A DNA stretch of 6,879 nucleotides from contig WGSQ01000097.1 of assembly GCA_014871605.1 (NCBI GenBank), positions 1-6,879 of the forward strand. The letters run 5' to 3'. Shown here piece after piece: positions 1-5,390 of this stretch. The stretch's first letter is position 1; every line of letters begins with the position of its first letter. The notes under the pieces are model-generated. The model was not told the origin of the DNA. It made no database searches and was given only the letters and a program-made list of their open reading frames with translations. Source of the DNA: Collinsella sp. (GTDB lineage: Bacteria; Actinomycetota; Coriobacteriia; Coriobacteriales; Coriobacteriaceae). The translations under genes and the position numbers were made by a program.

Positions 1-1
1 G

Positions 2-934
2 CCCGAGCCCACGCCGGCGCCCTCGCCGACACCTGATTCGAATGCCGACTCGAGTGACGATGTCAATGATGACAGGATGGATGCGCCCTCGACCGATGCT
101 GACGGTGATGGCTCTGCTGGTGGCATTACCAACAACGGCTCTACCTCGAACGGCTCCGATTCAAACGGCTCTGCTGCGGGCGATTCGTCTTCAAGCTCTG
201 CCGGCAATACGGACAGCGCCGCCTCTGGTTCGACCGACGCTGGTTCCTCTGACTCTTCCACTGGCTCGAGCGATTCGTCCGTTGGCACCGGCTCTAACAA
301 CGGCTCCGGCTCTAACGCAACCCCTGGTTCCGATGCTTCCAAGGATGACTCGAATAAGGCGCCGGACGCTCCCGTTGCTTCGCCGGACAAGAAGCCTTCT
401 TTCTCCGTGCAACTTGGTTCTACGCTGGGCTCTTCGCTGATGGCTGGCGTCAATAACGGCTCGACCCAGAACAAGGACAACTCTGATCGGGTTTCCGCGG
501 AAAAGACCGAAGCCGCAAAGGGCGACTCCAAGGACGAGGCTTCCGAGAAGACCGAATCCGATAAGGGTTCTAGCTCTGAGGAGAAGGGCGACAAGTCCGA
601 ACAGAAGAAGGGCGAGGATAAGAAGTCTGAATCTGAGGAGAAGGACGAGAGCAAGACCGAGGGCGAAAAGAAACAGTCCGAAGACGACGACAAGAGCGGT
701 GCTGACAACCAGGTCCAGGAGCAAAATGACTCCAAAACGGTGACCACTACGACCACGACGACCACCACAACCAAGTCATCTGGCGGCAATATGCCCAAGA
801 CGGGCGATCTGATTGTGATGGCGGGCCTTGCCAGCGCGAGCTTGGCCACGCTGGGCGCTACGTCTATCGTAAGTGGTAAGCATAAGCTCGATCAGCAGAA
901 GAAAGCTTCTGGGGAGGACGGCTCGGAGGAGTAG
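2..934 (+). CDS. Sortase-anchored Ser/Thr/Lys/Glu-rich surface protein, C-terminal part (5' end outside window)
   Basis: The frame is open from the first bases, so the start lies upstream; 310 C-terminal residues are visible. In order they are: a Pro-rich start (PEPTPAPSPTP); an Asp/Ser-rich stretch; a Ser/Gly/Asn-rich stalk to about residue 115 with NGS repeats; a short less polar patch at about 133-149 (FSVQLGSTLGSSLMAG); a Lys/Glu/Ser/Asp-rich charged region at about 166-235; ten consecutive Thr at 248-257; then MPKTG at 264-268, a hydrophobic helix at about 269-291 and a basic KHK. This is the layout of a Gram-positive sortase substrate: sortase should cleave between Thr and Gly and link the protein to the cell wall. 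The low-complexity part would act as a wall-spanning or extended stalk, with any ligand-binding domain upstream and unseen. Oddities are Met instead of Leu in the motif and an unusually long acidic tail after the basic anchor. The ligand or function is unknown. Confidence 0.85.
   Translation, partial: PEPTPAPSPTPDSNADSSDDVNDDRMDAPSTDADGDGSAGGITNNGSTSNGSDSNGSAAGDSSSSSAGNTDSAASGSTDAGSSDSSTGSSDSSVGTGSNNGSGSNATPGSDASKDDSNKAPDAPVASPDKKPSFSVQLGSTLGSSLMAGVNNGSTQNKDNSDRVSAEKTEAAKGDSKDEASEKTESDKGSSSEEKGDKSEQKKGEDKKSESEEKDESKTEGEKKQSEDDDKSGADNQVQEQNDSKTVTTTTTTTTTTKSSGGNMPKTGDLIVMAGLASASLATLGATSIVSGKHKLDQQKKASGEDGSEE
134..178 (+). repeat. Three tandem 15-bp units encoding NGSxx
   Basis: The heptamer AACGGCT recurs at 134, 149 and 164, exactly 15 bp apart. 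It encodes NGSTS, NGSDS and NGSAA in the stalk of the surface protein. Looser NGS copies recur near 298 and 452. The repeat is in frame, so copy-number change would alter stalk length without a frameshift. Confidence 0.7.
743..772 (+). repeat. ACN x10 tract encoding ten consecutive threonines
   Basis: Ten successive Thr codons sit just upstream of the sorting signal. All four ACN codons are used in mixed order, so the protein is homopolymeric while the DNA is not a perfect trinucleotide repeat. A Thr-rich segment next to the wall anchor is a common place for an extended, possibly O-glycosylated, wall-spanning linker; glycosylation here is inference only. Confidence 0.75.
791..886 (+). other. 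Cell wall sorting signal (MPKTG, hydrophobic helix, basic KHK)
   Basis: The codons read MPKTG, followed by about 23 mostly hydrophobic or small residues and then KHK. This matches the tripartite LPXTG-type signal, with Met at the first position. About 15 more residues follow, ending in an acidic GEDGSEE, which is longer and more acidic than the usual short basic cytoplasmic tail. Confidence 0.8.
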
Positions 935-968
935 CCTCTCGGTTACTAGATAACTAAAGAGTTAGGAC

Positions 969-1002
969 GGGGTCCGGTGCGAATGCATCGGGCCCCATTT
1001 TG
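969..1002 (+). terminator. Rho-independent terminator of the surface protein gene
   Basis: A 12-bp stem (969-980 with 985-996, two G-U wobbles, otherwise perfect) closes a 4-base GAAT loop and is followed by TTTT at 998-1001. It starts 35 bases after the surface-protein stop codon. The GC-rich base (GGGG/CCCC) and its place make it a convincing intrinsic terminator, separating this gene from the ATPase-like gene. Confidence 0.85.
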
Positions 1003-1056
1003 TTGCACAACGATTTGTTATGCCCCCTCAAGGCCTTTGTTCCTACCGTTGCCCGA

Positions 1057-1062
1057 TATGAT
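1057..1062 (+). promoter_or_regulatory. Weak candidate -10 box (TATGAT) upstream of the ATPase-like gene
   Basis: TATGAT lies 75 bases before the chosen start and downstream of the terminator, where a promoter is expected. No good -35 hexamer is seen at 15-19 bp spacing. A second -10-like box, TACAAT, lies at 1097-1102, also without a clear -35. Between them, TCGCGCG at 1062-1068 can pair with CGCGCGA at 1081-1087 across a 12-base loop. No other feature was found in the 935-1136 gap. Confidence 0.25.
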
Positions 1063-1121
1063 CGCGCGGCGACATCGGTACGCGCGAGGCGGTCATTACA
1101 ATTGGCATCGTGTTGCGATTT

Positions 1122-1127
1122 AGGGGG
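1122..1127 (+). promoter_or_regulatory. Ribosome binding site AGGGGG deciding the GTG start at 1137
   Basis: AGGGGG is 9 bases before GTG at 1137 and 6 bases before TTG at 1134. The longer reading from GTG at 1110 has no purine-rich site at a proper distance, so it is less likely to be the real start. Confidence 0.6.
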
Positions 1128-1136
1128 AACGTTTTG

Positions 1137-2933
1137 GTGTCTGAACAGGTAAATAATGGTTGTGCTGCCGACTTTGGCGTGCGTTTGATCGGCTGTGCCG
1201 ACGATGCGGCTTTACCCATTGGCATGCATGACTATGCGGAGGCTCGTGGTAGCTGCACGCGGGTCGACAAGACCATGTTTATTGCAGATGTGTTGGACTG
1301 CGACGCGTCCGTTGTGGTGTGCTGTCGACCCGAGGGTTTTGGCAAGAGCATGAACTTGTCGATGCTCAGGGCTTTTCTGGAGCGTCCAGCGGTCGGTCGC
1401 GCTGGTCAGCGTTTGTTTGCCGATGCTCAGATTTGGGATGCAGACGGCGGGCGCTATCGGGATGAGTACGCTTGCTATCCGGTGATATCGCTGGACTTTT
1501 CTGGCGCTGCGAGGCGTGGCCCCGCTGTTGCCGGCGTCGTGCGCGATGCCCTTTCGGGCGAGTGCGCTCGCTTGTTGGCGCTCTTGGAGGCTCCGGATTT
1601 AGCTCGAGATAAGGTGCGTCACATCGAACGCGTCGCGCGTGACGTGGCGAGCGCGGACGAGGTTGACTCGGTGCTCGGTGTGCTCATAGAGCTGCTGGAG
1701 ATTGCCTGTGATGAGCAGGTTGTATTGCTCGTTGATGGGTACGATGCGGCGTGGTCTCGCCGTGCGAGCGCGAGGGACGCTTCTGACGCCGATCCGGCAG
1801 AACTACTTGACCGTGTGCTGTTTGACGCCATTGCTGCCGCGGGTCATTCGCTACGCTTTGCTTGTCTGATGGGGGAGCGTCCCAGTCCTGCCGAAGCGGC
1901 GCTTTCTTCGCGCAGTTGCTCGTATTGTCTGTCGACGCCGCTTTCGACGTGGTGTGACCGTTGGTTCGGCTTTTCGGATGCCGAGGTCCAGGCTCTGTTG
2001 AATCATGCTGGGCGTGAGGAATATCTTGATGATGCGCGTGAATGGCTCGAGGGATATCGGTTTGGTAGGGCCTATTGCTCGAGTCCAGCGCGTGTGATCG
2101 GTTTTCTGGACCGAGGCTGCACGGCGCCCGTGCGTGCCGATCTGTATGGGTATGCGGATTGCCTGAGTAGGGTAGTTGCCGGGTGGAATCTCGACCGCCT
2201 TTCGGTCTTGTTTGATTTGCTCGAGGCCCATAGGTGTGCTGAGGTCCCGCTTTGTTTGGGCGCTGCAGAGCCAGATGTCTCGCCTGACGATGGCATGTGG
2301 ACAGCGCTGTATCTGTCCGGTTTTCTCACGACGGATATGACTGAGGAGCCAGAGCATGGCGATCGGCTCCGTGCTTTGCGATTGCCCAATAAAGAGCTTC
2401 GCCAGGCCTTGCGTCTAGTGATTGTTGAGTGGTTTGAGTGCGCTGCCGAAGACATTCGAGACGTCGATGCGTTTCGCGACGGGCTGTGCCGTGGGAACGA
2501 GGATACCGTGAGGCGGGCGCTAAGCCGCATCCTGGGGGATGCGGGAATCGGTGAGACCGACCCAGATAAGCCGCTGCCATATCATCTGTTCTTGCAGGGG
2601 CTCTGCTTTGGCTTGCCGGGCTATGCCAATCCTGCTTCGAGGCGAAAGTGTGGCGCGGGTCGCTGGGACATCCAGGTTTTTCCTACGGGCGCTGTGTTCG
2701 ACGTAGCTGACACGATCGGCATGCTGGACGAGCGCCCGCTTATAACGATCAATATGATGTATGACCCCGATGTGGATGCGCTGGGGTTGGAATTGCTGGC
2801 CGTGCAGTCGCTACTCGACATAGAGCGCGATGGCATCGACGAAATTCGTGTGCCGCGCCCCGGCGTGGGTCGCATGCGCTGGGGGTTCGGTTTTGATGGG
2901 CAGCATGTGGCTACGGTGTGCCAGCGGCTTTAA
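1137..2933 (+). CDS. AAA-ATPase-like protein with degenerate PD-(D/E)XK (DUF1703-type) C-terminus
   Basis: The 598-residue product has the layout of the PF09820 (AAA-ATPase-like) plus PF08011 (PDDEXK_9/DUF1703) family, common in gut anaerobes and of uncertain role. Visible are: GMHDY and VDKTMFI near the N-terminus (about 29-49); the Walker A region RPEGFGKS (64-71); YPVISLDFS (114-122); a Walker B strand ending DGYD (200-203), where the family normally has DEYD; WFGFSDAEVQALL (about 276-288); GYRFG (306-310); YHLFLQGL (482-489); GRWDI (508-512); and the usual C-terminal GFGFDG. The nuclease core keeps the Asp of GRWDI. The next strand reads LITINMM (535-541), with no acid or Lys where an ExK-type pair is expected. 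So the fold looks intact while ATP hydrolysis and nuclease chemistry are probably lost or weakened. The gene stands alone: a terminator lies upstream and a convergent gene starts its stop codon 24 bases downstream. The GTG start was chosen by its ribosome binding site. Confidence 0.85.
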   Translation: MSEQVNNGCAADFGVRLIGCADDAALPIGMHDYAEARGSCTRVDKTMFIADVLDCDASVVVCCRPEGFGKSMNLSMLRAFLERPAVGRAGQRLFADAQIWDADGGRYRDEYACYPVISLDFSGAARRGPAVAGVVRDALSGECARLLALLEAPDLARDKVRHIERVARDVASADEVDSVLGVLIELLEIACDEQVVLLVDGYDAAWSRRASARDASDADPAELLDRVLFDAIAAAGHSLRFACLMGERPSPAEAALSSRSCSYCLSTPLSTWCDRWFGFSDAEVQALLNHAGREEYLDDAREWLEGYRFGRAYCSSPARVIGFLDRGCTAPVRADLYGYADCLSRVVAGWNLDRLSVLFDLLEAHRCAEVPLCLGAAEPDVSPDDGMWTALYLSGFLTTDMTEEPEHGDRLRALRLPNKELRQALRLVIVEWFECAAEDIRDVDAFRDGLCRGNEDTVRRALSRILGDAGIGETDPDKPLPYHLFLQGLCFGLPGYANPASRRKCGAGRWDIQVFPTGAVFDVADTIGMLDERPLITINMMYDPDVDALGLELLAVQSLLDIERDGIDEIRVPRPGVGRMRWGFGFDGQHVATVCQRL

Positions 2934-2957
2934 GCGCCGAGGTGTTTCCGGCTTCCG

Positions 2958-3977
2958 TTACTCGGTGTCCTTCATGGGCGGCATGGGCTTCCAGTCGGGG
3001 TCCTTGATGATCTTGCGGGCGTCCTTCATGCCGCGGCGCAGCGCCGGAATGCCGGTCTTAAAGCACTTATCGACCGCAGCCAGGCGAATGAATTCCTTGC
3101 AGAAGGTCGCGGCATTGCCCAGGCGGAACAGCATGGGGTGGTAGTCACCGTAGATCTGCATATAGCGAGCGAGGAAGCCTCGGTTGCGCATGATGTAGTA
3201 GCGGTTGGTGTCGCTCGTAGAGTTGAGCTGGCGTTTGCCGGCGATATCCCAGTTAGAGACGGCGCGGGCGCGCTTGAGAACCACGTCGGCAACAACGACG
3301 GCGGGAAAGTGTTGGCTGGCTACGTAGCCGTAGCAGGCATCGTCGCCGTAGATAAAGAATCGCGCATCGGGCAGGCCGATCTTATCGACCACGCGGCGCG
3401 AGAACATGCCGCCCTCAAAGCATAGCTGGTTCATGGCACGGTAGCCCTCGGGTCCCAGGTCCCACTTGGCGACAGGGTTGGGAATGCCGAGTGAAAGGAT
3501 GAGTTGGTATTGCCAAAAGAAGGCGCCGCCGTCAAAGTCCAGGCGCGAACCCTGGATGACATCGTAGCGATCGGTCCACTTGGCAAGACGCTCGATGCCT
3601 TCGGGGATGACGAGCACGTCGTCGTCCATCACCCAGAACCACTGAGCGCCCAGGTCGTAGGCGCACTTGGTGCCGGCGGAGAAGCCACCTGCGCCGCCGC
3701 CGTTTTTGAGCTGCGGCGCGTAGATAACGCGGTTGGTGCCACCCTTTGCATCGGGCTGGTTGGTGTCGATGCCCCACAGGGTGGCGAGGCGCTCGTTGAA
3801 TGCGGCGCACATGGCCTTGGTCTCGCGCGAATTCTCGTTATCGACAATCACGATGCGCCAGGGCGCGGCAGTGAGCTTGGTCATAGAGTCGAACAAGTTG
3901 GCCAGGAGTTCCTGGCGCTTATAGGTGACGACAACGATGGCGAGTTTGTCGATGGGAGCGGGGAGGGTTGAAGGCAT
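2958..3977 (-). CDS. Family 2 glycosyltransferase, GlfT2/rhamnosyltransferase-like
   Basis: The 339-residue soluble protein has a GT-A fold. Motifs are: AIVVVTYKR at the first strand (about 13-21); DNENS (46-50); NGGGAGGFSAG (92-102), the signature of galactofuranosyl/rhamnosyl-type GT2 enzymes; the metal-binding WVMDDDV with DDD at 118-120; IGLPDARFFIYGDD with the likely catalytic Asp pair at 212-213; and YYIMRNRG from 260. It would transfer a sugar from a nucleotide donor (UDP-galactofuranose or dTDP-rhamnose are family precedents) to a growing surface glycan in the cytoplasm. It is close to the single GT-A domain in size and much shorter than mycobacterial GlfT2. The ATG at 3977 has AAAGGA 11 bases upstream. 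A frame extension of 45 codons to 4112 lacks family similarity. Where relatives often have a His after VVL, this protein has LKRAR. The sugar specificity is not determinable. Confidence 0.85.
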   Translation of the reverse strand: MPSTLPAPIDKLAIVVVTYKRQELLANLFDSMTKLTAAPWRIVIVDNENSRETKAMCAAFNERLATLWGIDTNQPDAKGGTNRVIYAPQLKNGGGAGGFSAGTKCAYDLGAQWFWVMDDDVLVIPEGIERLAKWTDRYDVIQGSRLDFDGGAFFWQYQLILSLGIPNPVAKWDLGPEGYRAMNQLCFEGGMFSRRVVDKIGLPDARFFIYGDDACYGYVASQHFPAVVVADVVLKRARAVSNWDIAGKRQLNSTSDTNRYYIMRNRGFLARYMQIYGDYHPMLFRLGNAATFCKEFIRLAAVDKCFKTGIPALRRGMKDARKIIKDPDWKPMPPMKDTE

Positions 3978-4052
3978 GGGGCAATATATCCTTTCACGCG
4001 CGGCGGGCGAGTGCTGCGCGGAAGCTATCGAATACGTCCTTGGGACTGTCCT

Positions 4053-4083
4053 ATTGTAAAGGCTCGGCGCACCTTGGCGGCAA
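4053..4083 (-). promoter_or_regulatory. Candidate promoter for the minus-strand glycosyltransferase
   Basis: Reading the minus strand, TTGCCG (4078-4083) is followed after 19 bp by TACAAT (4053-4058). This lies 75 bases before the ATG at 3977, inside the 170-bp gap after the acyltransferase. The spacing is longer than ideal. If it is real, the glycosyltransferase can be transcribed independently of the acyltransferase. Confidence 0.35.
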
Positions 4084-4092
4084 GCTTTGAAT

Positions 4093-4109
4093 AAAACGCA
4101 GGAACCTGC
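4093..4109 (-). terminator. Weak candidate terminator after the acyltransferase gene
   Basis: On the minus strand GCAGGTTCCTGC (4098-4109) can form a 4-5 bp hairpin, followed by G then TTTT (4093-4096). The stem is short and the loop tiny, so termination may be partial at best. It lies 39 bases past the acyltransferase stop codon. Confidence 0.3.
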
Positions 4110-4147
4110 CACGGCTGTAGCGGCTTTAGCGTCTGACGGCAGCGTCT

Positions 4148-5278
4148 CTATTGCCGCTTGGGCTTGCGAGCGATAAGGCTTCTAGCTGCGTCGATGATGA
4201 GGAGCGCTAAGGCAAAGACGATGCTAATGACGGTACCCGTGACGATACATATAGCTGCCGGGCTGTTTTGGCTGACCAGTATGTTTGCGAGCAACGTATT
4301 GAAGACGGGACGCCACAGGCTACTGGTGAGCGACTGCGTCACATAGAAACCGAGCGTGGCGGTCGATAAGGTGACGATGACACCTGCAGTCCGCGGATTG
4401 CCTGAGGCACTGCGTCGGGTTGCCGCAAAGAGCAAGGAGGCGGCAGCGAGGGCAAACGAGATCAGCGAGGTTGATTTGTAGGAGAGGACTGCCATCGCCG
4501 TGAGGTTGCCGGTGAAGGAGAGTGCTCCTTCCAGGATGATGGTGAGTACCAAAACCGTTACGAGCGAGCGCATGCCCAAGGCGCCCGCCCTGTCCGAATC
4601 CATGACATCGGTAACGTCGCGGAGCAGCCCACCGATCAAAAACGCGATAACGTACGTGACGGCGCTCATGAGCTTTTGGAGCCAAGAAAACTCACCGCCG
4701 TTTGTCGCGCTCATGGCGGCTAAATACCCGTTAACAACAAATGCGAGGATGCCAACGGCGATGACCGTCGTCGTGTAGCTCTTCTGGGAGAGTCGGCTCT
4801 TGGCCAGTCCAAACCATGGCGCCATGAAGACCGTGGCGGCATAGACCCAGATAAACTCAAGGCCTAGTGTGTACCAGTAGTGCGTATTGAGGGTAACATC
4901 GGGAATGGGGGAGACGACCGTGGACCACGTCAGCGCCACGAGGCAATAAAACGCGGTGGGCATAACAACCTTGCCCAGACGCTGCGCCATCCGCTGCATT
5001 TGTGACTTCCACGCTGCTCCACCGTCCCAAGCACGCGCGGCCGAAGCGATGAGAAAATAGCCCGAGATCATAAAGAAGACCTCGTTGGCCCAGCAGCCCA
5101 GCAAGTTGATAAAGCCGAGTGCGCCGGAGTAGGGGAAGGCGGCGAGCGGCGTGTATTCCTGCAAGCCGACGCAGGTCCCCTGGAAGGTCCACTGAAACGT
5201 GTGGAATACCGCGATGCCGGCGACCGCGATCAAGCGCAAGGCTTCGATGGGTATGTTGCGTGCGGCTTTGGGCTGCAT
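4148..5278 (-). CDS. Acyltransferase 3 family membrane protein, probable surface-glycan O-acyltransferase
   Basis: The 376-residue protein has about ten hydrophobic segments (roughly 12-28, 53-80, 107-125, 133-155, 171-190, 206-222, 238-258, 262-287, 298-316, 341-366) and a basic C-terminus (ARKPKRQ), as expected for PF01757. The N-terminal helix reads IEALRLIAVAGIAVFHTF: R15 and H26 form the R-X10-H pattern important in OafA-type O-acetyltransferases. FFMISGYFL (68-76) is the typical second-helix signature, and QRMAQRLGKVVMP (about 95-107) resembles the basic stretch before the next helix. The expected role is transfer of an acyl group, usually acetyl from cytoplasmic acetyl-CoA, to a glycan at the membrane. 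Neighbouring glycosyltransferases support a polysaccharide substrate. The ATG at 5278 has AAAGGA about 4 bases upstream. It is transcribed away from the glycosyltransferase pair at 5391. The exact acceptor and acyl group are unknown. Confidence 0.85.
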   Translation of the reverse strand: MQPKAARNIPIEALRLIAVAGIAVFHTFQWTFQGTCVGLQEYTPLAAFPYSGALGFINLLGCWANEVFFMISGYFLIASAARAWDGGAAWKSQMQRMAQRLGKVVMPTAFYCLVALTWSTVVSPIPDVTLNTHYWYTLGLEFIWVYAATVFMAPWFGLAKSRLSQKSYTTTVIAVGILAFVVNGYLAAMSATNGGEFSWLQKLMSAVTYVIAFLIGGLLRDVTDVMDSDRAGALGMRSLVTVLVLTIILEGALSFTGNLTAMAVLSYKSTSLISFALAAASLLFAATRRSASGNPRTAGVIVTLSTATLGFYVTQSLTSSLWRPVFNTLLANILVSQNSPAAICIVTGTVISIVFALALLIIDAARSLIARKPKRQ

Positions 5279-5297
5279 GACGTCCTTTCTTATCGGT

Positions 5298-5326
5298 TTG
5301 CCTCTGCGAGCTCCATAGATTATATA
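5298..5326 (+). promoter_or_regulatory. Candidate promoter for the plus-strand glycosyltransferase pair
   Basis: TTGCCT (5298-5303), a 17-bp spacer and TATATA (5321-5326; TATAAA at 5323-5328 is an alternative) make a plausible sigma-70-type promoter 65 bases upstream of the TTG start. A separate extended -10-like TGATACCAT at 5352-5360 lacks a good -35. Confidence 0.45.
5319..5324 (-). promoter_or_regulatory. Consensus -10 box (TATAAT) for the acyltransferase gene
   Basis: A perfect TATAAT on the minus strand lies 40 bases before the acyltransferase ATG, implying a leader of about 30-35 bases. No convincing -35 hexamer is seen at 16-19 bp spacing, so it may depend on an activator or be weak. 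It overlaps the -10 region proposed for the opposite strand. Confidence 0.5.
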
Positions 5327-5378
5327 AACGCCCGCTGGCGCGCTGACCCTTTGATACCATGAAACGACAGGTATTTCC

Positions 5379-5385
5379 TAAGGAG
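5379..5385 (+). promoter_or_regulatory. Strong ribosome binding site TAAGGAG for the TTG start at 5391
   Basis: TAAGGAG lies 5 bases before TTG at 5391. No ATG or GTG in this frame lies near it, and the protein homology begins about ten residues later, so the rare TTG is the best start. Confidence 0.8.
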
Positions 5386-5390
5386 CACAT

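Noticed and set aside
42..440. Plus-strand frame of 132 codons overlapping the start of the surface protein
   Set aside because: Its product is a Pro/Leu/Thr/Arg repeat pattern, the frame-shifted reading of the stalk; no ribosome binding site or domain.
191..724. Long minus-strand open frame (177 codons) opposite the surface protein
   Set aside because: It is a shadow of the low-complexity Ser/Lys/Glu codons. Its product is Leu/Arg/Val-rich low complexity with no domain, and the plus frame carries a full sorting signal and is followed by a terminator.
743..772. Thr tract as a phase-variation (on/off) repeat
   Set aside because: The unit is three bases and codons are mixed, so slippage would change length in frame and could not switch the gene off.
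1110..1136. Earlier GTG start for the ATPase-like gene
   Set aside because: No ribosome binding site at a suitable distance, while AGGGGG sits correctly before the GTG at 1137. The extra nine residues match nothing in the family.
3504..3971. Plus-strand frame of 155 codons opposite the glycosyltransferase
   Set aside because: The opposite strand has ordered GT2 motifs throughout. This frame is an antisense shadow typical of GC-rich genes.
3978..4112. 45-codon N-terminal extension of the minus-strand glycosyltransferase
   Set aside because: The GT2 fold starts right after the ATG at 3977, which has its own AAAGGA. The extension overlaps the candidate promoter and weak terminator, and its sequence looks non-coding.
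4128..4147. AGCGTCT direct repeats and a 4-bp GACG/CGTC hairpin just past the acyltransferase stop
   Set aside because: Too short to separate from chance in GC-rich DNA and not followed by a T tract.
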